The notes beneath the pieces are model-generated. The model made no database searches and was not told where the DNA came from. It worked only from the letters and a program-made list of their open reading frames with translations. From positions 558,001-622,000 of the forward strand of contig NW_012236522.1 in the NCBI RefSeq assembly GCF_000787575.1: 64,000 nt of DNA, in the 5' to 3' direction. The translations under genes and the position numbers were made by a program. Source of the stretch: Acytostelium subglobosum LB1. Taxonomy: Eukaryota; Evosea; Eumycetozoa; Acytosteliales; Acytosteliaceae. Of this stretch, positions 55,450 through 64,000 are shown one piece after another; position 1 is the first letter of the stretch; each line of letters begins with the position of its first letter.

Positions 55450-57046
55450 TTAGATTCTGTTCTGGTACGTACCAGCCTTGGTCAGATATCTCACCCATTT
55501 GATTGGCGTGTAGTTGCTCTTCTCAATCACCTTGAGGAAGCGTACATGGAAGCCGGACGCTGTGAACATTGCTACCTGGAACTCCATCGAGATTGGTGGG
55601 CGTGACCATGTCTTCTTGTCCAAGTTGACAGAGGCCATCAGTTCAATCTCGGCACGCAGAGTGAATTCTGTGTCGCCCGGGAATCGTTTGATTCGCCACA
55701 CGATGGCGTCCTGCTCGGGCATGTACTTGGCCTTGCCAGCGGCCACCACTATCTTGCAGACGGCGGTGTTCTTTGGCATGGGCACCATGACTTTGACGTT
55801 GGAGCCAAACATCTTGGCATTGAAGTTGGACTTGACAGTAATGCTACACTCGATACGCGTGCGTCCCATCTCCTTTACAATGGGCAGCACTTTGAACGGC
55901 AGGTTGATGTACTCAGTCGTGCGATACTTCATCAACTCGAACTCACCGTCGGGTGGGATGAAGCTGACTGTGCGGTCCGTGTCGAACTTGCCCAGACGCA
56001 CGCACTGATGGAATGTTATGTCGTCGATCTCCACGCCATGTGCACGCTTGTTCTTGGGCGCCGACGTGGGCGTCGGTCCGCGCTCCCTGTCCATGACCAC
56101 TCGGTCGTTCATTCCAAACTTGCACTCGGGCATTCCAGACAGATAGCACTTCATCATCACCTGTCCAGTGACGTCGGCACGAAGTATGTTGCCCTCAGCT
56201 GACATCAACATATTAACAGACTCCACCACATCAATATATATCTCATTTCTCTTGTGCTTGATGTCTGGTGTTCTCCATGGAGTGATACCAGTGGCCTGGA
56301 TAGTGATCTTGGCCAACTTCTCTTGTTTCAACTAGTTTGGTTGGTAGGAATGCATTGAGTTGAGATGAGTGAGTGAGTGATGGGATGATTCCATATGATA
56401 TGGATCTTGGATTGATTGGATCGACTGGATCATACCTTGTCAATTGACTTCAACTTGCCCTGTCCTTGAGTAATGTACAGTTTCAACACCTCAGTGGAGC
56501 AGTTCTGAGGGTATCCAAAGTCTAGTATCTCTGTGATCGATCATATGTCGACATGCATAATGAGTGTCAGCGATTGATTGATTGATTGAGTGAATGAATG
56601 ATTGACTATGAACGACCATACCATCCAACAACTCATATACCAGTACAAAGTTGTTCTTGATAGACTCCTCGTTGAATGTGTCAAAGTATGATTTGAAGAG
56701 ATCGACTAGTTGATGCAACACTTCAAACACCATGCAAGCGTTGACATTCTTTGAGGTCACTGCCACAACATATAGACCTCCCTGTTGTATATACATAAAT
56801 GTTGACGATCCAATCTGTTTAACCGGTGACCTATTCTCCTGTGACATGACCACCTCCAGTCTGAATGCATTTCCAACACCTCGGCTAACATTGTTGGATG
56901 ATGGGTGGGAGAGAAAGGAGTGTCAGTCCTTGATGATGTGATTGATTGTTTGATTGAGTGAATGAACTATACCTGATATCATCTCTGTATATACGAGAGA
57001 TGAGTACCTCACCCTTACTGTTCATCAAGAACAATGCACTTATCAT
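55450..57046 (-). CDS. apm2: AP-2 clathrin adaptor mu subunit
   Basis: Four exons, 56973-57046, 56622-56884, 56436-56530 and 55450-56331, give 437 residues (human AP2M1 has 435). The N-terminal longin-like domain starts MISALFLMNSKGEVLISRIY and contains VTSKNVNACMVFEVLHQLVD and [20 protein letters not shown]. The C-terminal mu-homology domain contains YLSGMPECKFGMNDR, FHQCVRLGKFD, ISFIPPDGEFELM-like (here VSFIPPDGEFELMKYRTTEY), GKAKYMPEQDAIVWRIKRFP and IKWVRYLTKAGTYQ. The mu-2 residues for YxxPhi cargo lie in this domain. It acts in clathrin-mediated endocytosis at the plasma membrane. AP-2 is preferred over AP-1 by the PPDGEFELM and C-terminal sequence. Confidence 0.95.
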
Positions 57047-57200
57047 TCTTAATCTTAAGATTTAATATATATTATAACTTCAAGATCATCAATCAACTTC
57101 AACAACAAAGTGGTTTTGGTTCAAGTTCACAAGAACTTGTGGAAGTGTGTGGTTCATTTCGAATGATCAATCGATCAATCAGTGTTGTTGACTGACATTG

Positions 57201-59557
57201 TTAAGCATCCATATTGATATATGAAAGGATACCATCGAGTATTGTTGCTCCAGTTGCTATGCAACTACCTCCAATTATAACTTGATGTGTGGAGAGTGAT
57301 GATCGTTTGGCACGCTCAACAATATCGTGGACCTCTTTCAATTCGGCAAAGGTTACACCTCCCAGGACATATACTATGATCTTGCGATTGTCTACAATGT
57401 GTTGTGATCTCTTGGACATGCCCCAGCTGCCGAATCCCTTGGTTAGGAGTGATCCCAGTCTTGATGGATTGAACCTCTCGAGTGCCTTGATCTCCTTCTG
57501 ATCAGTCTGCTCCAGCATTGCCTTGGTTAGTTGACCCAACAATGATTGATAGGTGCTGCCTGACATGCCACCCTTGAGCAATGACTTGAATTCTTGCATA
57601 TTCTTCCTTGAGTTGGATATGAGTCTGAGTGTCTCGAACAGGCCCTCCAATGCCTCATCTTGTCTTGCCTCTATGTCCTCCTCTCCATCCTTGCCCGCTT
57701 CGCCAAACAGCTGGCTGAGCAATGGATCTGAGGCGAGTTGCTCCCGATCCAGACTGGCCACACGTGTCTGTAGTGACTCTTGCAACTTGTCCTGCTCTTG
57801 TTCGGTGAACCCTGCCTCACCCTTGAGTGAGAATGCAAAGGTGCACAATAATAGTATCTCCTGTAGCGTATACATTGTTTTGTCGGCATTGGACACTGGC
57901 GCATTGATCAACTCCGATATCTGTCCAAGTAGGCTCTGAGACGAATCATCGTCATCATCGTCGTCATTAGAACCTGTGAACCCTGCGCTGAGCAACAGGA
58001 TCTTCTCAATCGATAGCAGGTTATCCCAGTGCTGGTGTTGACTGCATTGGAGTGTTTGAATGATTGCGCACAATGCCTGGACAACGTTGCGATACTTGAG
58101 CGTCAGTCCATGTTGTTTGAGCACCTCTAGTAGCTGTACAAGTGAGGAAACATTCATGGCACCACCAGAGCTACTAGCAGCCGCTGCAATGTCCACGTGG
58201 ATATTCTCTTGCGCGACAATGTCTACAACACGTCGTTTGAGCAATACAATCGCGTCACGTAGTGTCTTTGAAGCCATTGAACTCCAGATGTGATCCTGGT
58301 CGCCATCATTCAGACATGATATGCTGCCATATATATGAGGTGTTGGTGATGGTGATGTGGCCTTGAAAGATGGAGTGGAGGTGGCAAACACAGGGTCAAT
58401 ATTGAAATGAGGTGATTGATTGTCTGACGTGGATGTCGTCTGGAACACTCTATCAAGTGCATTATCAGAGTGTGCGCATGGACTGACGAGATCCAGATAC
58501 TGTGCGTTTGTTTGAATGATCAGTATTGTGTGAGTGAGTGATCAATCAATCATCTACTTACCCTATCAACGAGTACTAATGATATTGGATGATAGGCATC
58601 GGTTTGGACTTTGGTCGCCGTTGATAGAACAGCGTGTATCTCGCCAGCCAAGAATGTGGAGTATTGACCCACGGGGAAAATACTGAGGTCCTCGCCATTG
58701 GATGCACCAAGACGTAGATCGGCCAGGAATGATAGTAGTGAATGAGTGGTCAGGTGAACACCCTCTTGGATGGCATTGGGTAGTTTGGCAAGCTTGGACT
58801 CATGAGGACGCATCTCTTGGGCAAAGTATAGTGGAGGGAAAATGTTGGCCTGCACGGGAATCGTGAAGTAGTTGCTGTAGGGCATACTGTAACATGTAGG
58901 GAAGTAACTGATTGTACAACGATTCTTCTCGACACCGCCATGTGAGTCATCAAGTATGTCGTTAAAGTCCGATTCGAATCGATGATAGATGGGTTTGAAT
59001 GAAGCGGATCGATCGTTGGCGTTGGCCGATGTCAACACTGGGGATGATGAACGAGAGGACACTGGAGGATGTGGATGTGACAGATGTGCCAACTCACTGA
59101 TCGCGCAGTATATTTGGCATGAAGTCCATTTATGATGACCAAGCAGCATCTTGATTGCATCGGAATAGTCCCAGAGATATGTTGACAGGAAGAATACAAC
59201 CTTCATACAAGGTTGTTGATCGTCTTCGTTGTGATCACCATGTAATTGTTGTAAAACTGCCAATCTATCCAATTGCTGAGCAGTGAATGATTGAGTGAGG
59301 ACATTGAATGAGACGCATGATGCCATAACTGATTGTAATCCAATCGATGATCCAATCACATCTCCAAAGTATTTATCAACAAACACATGAGCATTTGCAC
59401 AAGTGGCCTTCTTGTCCTCATCCTCTTCATCTTCATCAACATCATCTCCAAACATATTACTGAATCTCTGTTTCAAGTTGCCAAGTAACATTATATCTGA
59501 TCCAACACCTTCATCATCACTATCATCATCATTATTATTATTACTACTTCTGACCAT
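57201..59557 (-). CDS. Sec1 family domain protein, SCFD2-like
   Basis: Two exons, 58562-59557 and 57201-58499, give 764 residues. The phase-0 join yields LVLVDRYLDLVSPCAHSDNA, the classic Sec1/Munc18 motif (DR.LDL..P..H). Other SM-like features are FPVGQYSTFLAGE in domain 2, and near the C-terminus IIVYVLGGVTFAELKEVHDI plus VIIGGSCIATGATILDGIL. Length and the GGVTFAE end fit SCFD2 best among SM-family members I remember; VPS33 and SLY1 are alternatives. SM proteins bind SNARE bundles and promote membrane fusion; SCFD2's own role is poorly known. Runs of Asp at both ends are low complexity. Confidence 0.82.
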
Positions 59558-59914
59558 TGCTCTCTATCTAACTTGTATTATAAGTATAGAATATAGTATG
59601 ATTGATTAAATGAAAGAATGAGTCAACAAGCACATCTAAAGTTCATTCATTCTTCAATCTACTCAAACCCATAAATGAATTGAAATATTAAGAACTTCGT
59701 GAAGTAGGGCAGAGGGAAAGCCCGGGCATTTAATTTTTGCATTGAAAACAACTCTCGCTCTCCTCTCAACTTGTTTTCTTTGTCATTTATTTTTATTTAA
59801 TTCAATTTTTAGTTGAGATCAGAGTGAAGCGTGCGGGGAGGACAGAGCATATCAAAACGAGCCTCTGAGCATTCACATCGCCCTTTTAGTCTTTCCGCAT
59901 AACCACAGAGAACA
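59558..59914. other. Divergent promoter region between the SCFD2-like and eS1 genes
   Basis: AT-rich near the SCFD2-like start. Positions 59700-59900 are more mixed, with a T-rich run (TTTATTTTTATTTAATTCAATTTTTAG) near 59785-59811 and a pyrimidine stretch CGCCCTTTTAGTCTTTCC shortly before the eS1 start, as expected for the leader of a ribosomal protein gene. Confidence 0.5.
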
Positions 59915-61237
59915 ATGGCTGAGTATGTCTATCTCTATTGTCGCTCACCAAACTCTTGCGTCGTCAACAACATACATCTTCAACAATATCAACAACAATA
60001 TAACACAACAACAACAACACGATAACAATTACAACGATAACATTGACAACAACAAATAATTGGATTGGTGAATCAAGTTGATACAATAAGCGAATAACAT
60101 CATTGGATTGAATGATCGATGTACATAACACAAGACAAACACAATCAATCAAACGAACGAACAGATAGAACAACATAGATGTAGTAGTAGTGACAGTTGT
60201 TGATAATTATGATGTTGACAACACAATTGATGGTGATGATGATGATGTTGATACAATGATACTTGAATGATTACTAACGCTTTACTTCTTCTTAAACATT
60301 CTTATTAATAATCAAACAGCAAATCAAAGAAGAAGGGATCCAAGAAGGGAGGAAAGAAGTATGTATACATACATTGACATGAACAAAACACAGAATTAAC
60401 GAATATTGATGACTAACATTCACTCGTTCATAAAATCACAATCATCAAACTCATAATCAATCACAATCAATCAAACAACTTGATTAATAATATTATAGGG
60501 TTGACCCATTCTCCCGCAAGGAGTGGTACAACGTAAGAGCACCAACCGTGTTCTTCCAGCCCAACGAGTCGAACCAGATTGGTTACACCCCAGTTAACCG
60601 TACTCAGGGTACCAAGCTCGCCTCTGATGGTTTGAAGGGACGTGTCTTCGATGTCTGCCTCGGTGACATGAAGAACGACGAGAACCACGTCTTCCGCAAG
60701 ATCAAGTTGAGAGCCGACGAGGTTGAGGGCAAGTCCGTGTTGACCAACTTCCACGGTATGGACATGACCTCCGACAAGTTGCGCTCCCTCATCCACAAGT
60801 GGGCCACTTTGATCGAGTGCTTCGTCGATGTCAAGACCACCGACGGATACACCCTCCGCGTGTTTGCCATCACCTTCACCAAGAAGGCCTCCGAGAAGCA
60901 AGCCAAGAAGACCTCGTACGCCAAGTCCTCCAAGGTCAAGCTCATCCGTAAGAAGATGTTCGAGATCATCAACGCCGAGATCACCGCCACCGACCTCGCC
61001 TCCGTCGTCAAGAAGTTCGTCGACCAGACCATCTCTGAGAAGATCCAGAAGCAATGCTCCCAGTACTTCCCATTGAACAACACCTACATCCGCAAGGTCA
61101 AGGTCTTGAAGCAGCCCAAGTTCGAAATCGCCAAGTTGCTCGAGCACTACCAGAACGCCCCAGTTGCTGCTGCCCCAGCCCCAGTTGAGGAGACCGGTGT
61201 TGCCGTCGAGAGAACCGAGGAGACCGCCACTGCCTAA
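59915..61237 (+). CDS. rps3a: Ribosomal protein eS1 (S3a)
   Basis: Three exons, 59915-59922 (8 nt), 60320-60358 (39 nt) and 60499-61237, give 261 residues. The first two exons encode MADKSKKKGSKKGGKK; the third continues VDPFSRKEWYNVRAPTVFF, the family signature. Further blocks are TPVNRTQGTKLASDGLKGR, FRKIKLRADEVEGKS, LTNFHGMDMTSDKLRSLIHK and TKKASEKQAKKTSYAKSSKV. The C-terminus has an Ala/Pro/Glu tail. It is a protein of the small ribosomal subunit near the mRNA exit channel. Codon use is strongly biased to C-ending codons, the most extreme in this window. The first intron, 397 nt, is unusually long for this genome. Confidence 0.97.
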
Positions 61238-62815
61238 ACTCAATCTTTCGTTCCAGTGTGACTATGCGTGCCCCAGCCAGGACCCAAGCCCTTCAACAAT
61301 AAACCAGTACTAAAAACTATATGGACAGGTTTCCTTCTTTTCTTTTGTGTGTTGTCAACACTTGTCAATCATTCATTCATCAATCCAGTTATTCAATGTC
61401 CAAGTAGAGGGAACCATTCCAACCATTTCCAAACTGGGCCACCACCAACCCAATCATTTCCCCCAACACTATCAACCAACATCACCAATCATTTGTCATT
61501 CGTTCAATCAAACAATCACATAATTTAGTTGTTGGATCTTCCAAAAGTTGCCCAATTGGTCTTCAGTAACCTGTGTCTTCATGTGGAAGTCATAGAAGGC
61601 CTCAGACGTGAGGCGCCCAAGTGTAAATACGTGTGAGTGATGCATCACTCTCCTTCCTTCCATTTTCTGAATTATTTAGCAAAAGAGACAGTGTGCTGAG
61701 AAAAATAATGACCTGAGGTGAGTTGTTGCGAGTGTTGGCCGAAAGTGAGAGTGTGTGAAGAGTTGGAATAGTGTGGGTTGGTGTATGTGTGTGAGAGAGT
61801 GGGAATGCCTGAGAATTGAAGAGAGAGAGGGAGGAAACAAGCTTTGTTTATTCAATTCTCACAACAACAATAATAATTACATCAAAGTCAAACAACTATC
61901 AAATAGACTAGTTATAATAAGTTATCAATCAATCAATCAATCAATCATTCAAGCCCCTTACCACTTATCAACGCTTCAAATTTAAAGAATACTTTCAAAC
62001 TCAAACGAGTCATCATCATCATCATCAACAGCAACAACAAACACATTTTAGTTATCCCTCATCGTCATCGTCAGCAGTCAGCAGCAGCAACAGGAACATT
62101 TCTGTACATTTTCCCACAGCAGCAACAACAACAACAAGAAGTAGTAGTAGTCAGTTGGAAGTACAAAGTCTAGACTCGTCCTCCCTCCCTCACTTCTTCT
62201 CAATCTCCAACAATCAAGCCAAGTGCTATCAACTCTTTAATCAATTAATATTTACCTTCATGTTTGCTCAGTAGTAGTAGTCTTGTCATAATCAACAACA
62301 ACTAATTACCACTATTCATTCATTCATTCATCAACTCTTTGTAATTAATTAATCAATTCATACCCTACCAACTTTACCCTCCTACATTTACCTATCTCGC
62401 TACAGCATTGGTTTTTGTTTGGTTGGTTCGTTCGTCCTCTCTTATCTCAATCTACCTTGTATCAATCTAAAGTGATCCAAGGCAGACCAGACAGCAGCAG
62501 TGCACAGACGACACCAGCGCTCATAAAACTGATAGTCGCGGAATAGTCGCATATCCAGCAGCAGCAAATTAGTCCATCAACAGCAACAAGCTACACCCTC
62601 CACCCCCGCCGGCATCTCCACTTCACTCCCATCACCTAGTATCCAACACGCACATTTGCATCGCGAGCAACAACAGATTTCAACGTTTCCCCTCTCCCAA
62701 CGCATCAGCATCTTCAATCTGAAGAACTTCAATCAGTTTATTCTAAGCATCGTCACTTTGTCAGTTTAAACACATCGCACATCAGCCCATCCCAACCCTT
62801 CCTCTCCTATCAAAG
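61238..62815. other. eS1 3' flank and long leader/promoter region of the ankyrin gene
   Basis: The eS1 poly(A) signal is at 61298. Positions 61550-61830 contain G-rich (GTGTGTGAG) promoter-like DNA. A (TCAA)n tract lies at 61924-61948 and CAG/CAA-rich DNA at 62025-62160. From 62263 to 62815 there is not one ATG on the plus strand, and the sequence becomes C-rich; I read this as transcribed 5' leader, possibly with an intron. No coding gene is seen. Confidence 0.55.
61298..61303 (+). terminator. Candidate poly(A) signal AATAAA
   Basis: AATAAACC lies about 60 nt after the eS1 stop codon, the position expected for the polyadenylation hexamer of a highly expressed short-3'UTR gene. Confidence 0.55.
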
Positions 62816-63646
62816 ATGTCATTATCCTCAGCCTTTGGCGCCAAACAACAGATCAATGAAGTAAATGTCGTAGACAGAAATGGCAATTTGGATGCCGTTC
62901 CCCCTCTCCAACGGGGAACGACGTCGACGACTACAACACCTACAACAATAGAGTCCTGTCAAGTGGGCGATATTATGATACAGCTATTCAACTCGGCCGA
63001 CTTCCAATCAATCGACAACATGTTCAACTGTGGCGTCAGTGTCAACTCACAGAATGCCGACGGAATTGCACTGATCCACATGGCCGTGCTCGCACAGAAC
63101 CTCGTTTACATCCAGTACCTCATGTTCAAGGGTGCCAACGTCAACCTCCAGACAGTGACCGAGTCGACACCGTTGCACTTGGCAGCAAGCGTTGGCCGTA
63201 TGGACATTGCTCGCTTGCTGATTGCCGGTGGCGCTCAGCTCAATGTTGTCGACGAGGAGGGCGAGGCGCCTGCGCACTTTGCGATCCGCGAATCAAAGTC
63301 GGATCTGCTGGGATTGCTACTGTCTGCCGGTGCCAACCCGAATGTTGCCAACGACGACGGAGAGTCCCTGTTGCATCTGGCCGCCTCGCTTGGTGAGGAG
63401 CAGTGCTGTCGCCTGCTTGTCTCTGCCGGTGCCAACCTGCTGTCAAAGGACGCCAGTGGTGCCACACCAATCGCCGAGGCCAAGAGCAATGGACATGCCC
63501 CAGTCGTTCAATTCCTTCGCAGTTGTGGATCCCAAGAGCAAGAGTTGTCTGCCAACTCATACCCATTCGCCAACTACTCGGAAATCAAGTATGGAAGCAA
63601 CAACACCAGTTCCAGCCCAATCTCCTTCTCCAACTATTATTTTTAG
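62816..63646 (+). CDS. Ankyrin-repeat protein
   Basis: A single exon of 276 codons. After a 45-residue polar N-terminus (MSLSSAFGAKQQINEVNVVD then a Thr run), five ankyrin repeats span about 60-245. They include DGIALIHMAVLAQNLVYIQYL, ESTPLHLAASVGRMDIARLL, EGEAPAHFAIRESKSDLLGLL, DGESLLHLAASLGEEQCCRLL and SGATPIAEAKSNGHAPVVQFL, each followed by the SAGAN.N turn. A Ser/Asn tail ends the protein. No enzymatic domain is present; it should act as a protein-binding adaptor. The specific partner is unknown. A long ATG-free leader precedes it, hinting at translational or promoter complexity. Confidence 0.88.
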   Translation: MSLSSAFGAKQQINEVNVVDRNGNLDAVPPLQRGTTSTTTTPTTIESCQVGDIMIQLFNSADFQSIDNMFNCGVSVNSQNADGIALIHMAVLAQNLVYIQYLMFKGANVNLQTVTESTPLHLAASVGRMDIARLLIAGGAQLNVVDEEGEAPAHFAIRESKSDLLGLLLSAGANPNVANDDGESLLHLAASLGEEQCCRLLVSAGANLLSKDASGATPIAEAKSNGHAPVVQFLRSCGSQEQELSANSYPFANYSEIKYGSNNTSSSPISFSNYYF

Positions 63647-64000
63647 ACCTTATGGTCCACCTGTTGTAACAGAAGTTAGGAGGGAGAAGCAGCAGGAGCA
63701 TAGAATGCAACCAAATCAAAGAATCAATATTATCATTATTATCTACATTATCAACATCATTATTATCATCAACAACAATAAATCCAAGAAGAAGAAGTAT
63801 GCATATCAATCAAACCAACAACTGGAATCATCAAATGTCCAACCAAAACAACAACATGTAATAAGCAGGCAAGATAGTGGAAGGGAGATGTAGAAAGGAG
63901 TAACATTGGCAATTATTAATATTAGTTGTTCATTCGTTTAATGGCCAGGGATTTAAGACCACATGAAATAGTCATTGCCTCATAAAGAAGGGTTCTAAAC
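63647..64000. other. 3' flank of the ankyrin gene
   Basis: A frame overlapping the end of the ankyrin gene stays open to 63893, but its composition is low complexity (Ile/Asn from ATT/AAC runs at 63725-63780). AATAAA at about 63776 could be the poly(A) signal. No further gene is seen before the window ends. Confidence 0.45.

Noticed and set aside
60467-61243. 258-codon minus-strand open frame rich in Gly, Leu and Val
   Set aside because: Complement of the eS1 coding exon; its composition is what reversed C-biased codons produce.
63222-63893. 223-codon plus-strand frame overlapping the ankyrin gene
   Set aside because: It is the shifted frame of the ankyrin exon followed by ATT/AAC low-complexity 3' flank; the ankyrin frame has clear repeats.

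Overview
The window is nuclear DNA from a social amoeba (dictyostelid). This rests on the gene content: an hssA/2C/7E-like small protein, F-box proteins with FNIP repeats, a single-EGF/TIG-like surface protein, a CNRC..PKKGHSC knuckle next to an AT-hook, and polyglutamine and polyasparagine runs. Introns are short (about 60-130 nt), mostly with GTATGT or GTAAGT donors. Base composition is less AT-extreme than in D. discoideum, so another dictyostelid genus is likely. I cannot name the species.

Layout. 1-6 kb: an acidic, probably mitochondrial protein, complex I subunit NDUFA13/GRIM-19, and a small hssA-like gene. 6-16 kb: a PhnD-like binding protein, U5 snRNP 40K (SNRNP40), an EGF-type membrane protein, an ABHD13-like hydrolase, sterol 24-C-methyltransferase and COX19. 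16-24 kb: COP9 subunit 2, a TRA2-like RRM protein, a NIMA-related kinase and an intronless BtaA-like (DUF3419) transferase. 24-31 kb: a transposase relic, a 1802-residue WW-WW-FYVE-armadillo protein and an interrupted coiled-coil frame. 31-42 kb: an orphan gene, a long coiled-coil protein, an AT-hook/zinc-knuckle/polyQ regulator and SMARCAL1. 42-51 kb: an F-box/FNIP protein, an F-box-Arf fusion, a TMUB-like ubiquitin-domain membrane protein, an RNase T2 and an F-box/LRR protein. 52-64 kb: G-protein beta, two tandem very small genes (one frameshifted), AP-2 mu, a SCFD2-like Sec1-family protein, ribosomal protein S3a/eS1 and an ankyrin-repeat protein with a long ATG-free leader.

Genes are densely packed on both strands with no operons; several convergent pairs end within about 75-90 bp of each other. 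Most genes are housekeeping and functionally independent. Loose themes are mitochondrial respiratory assembly (NDUFA13, COX19), splicing (SNRNP40, TRA2-like), ubiquitin/signalosome (CSN2, three F-box proteins, TMUB) and membrane traffic (FYVE protein, AP-2 mu, SCFD2, coiled-coil tether). I see no CRISPR array, rRNA or convincing tRNA. Exon joins below were worked out by hand from splice signals, reading phase and family alignment from memory. I ran no database search.
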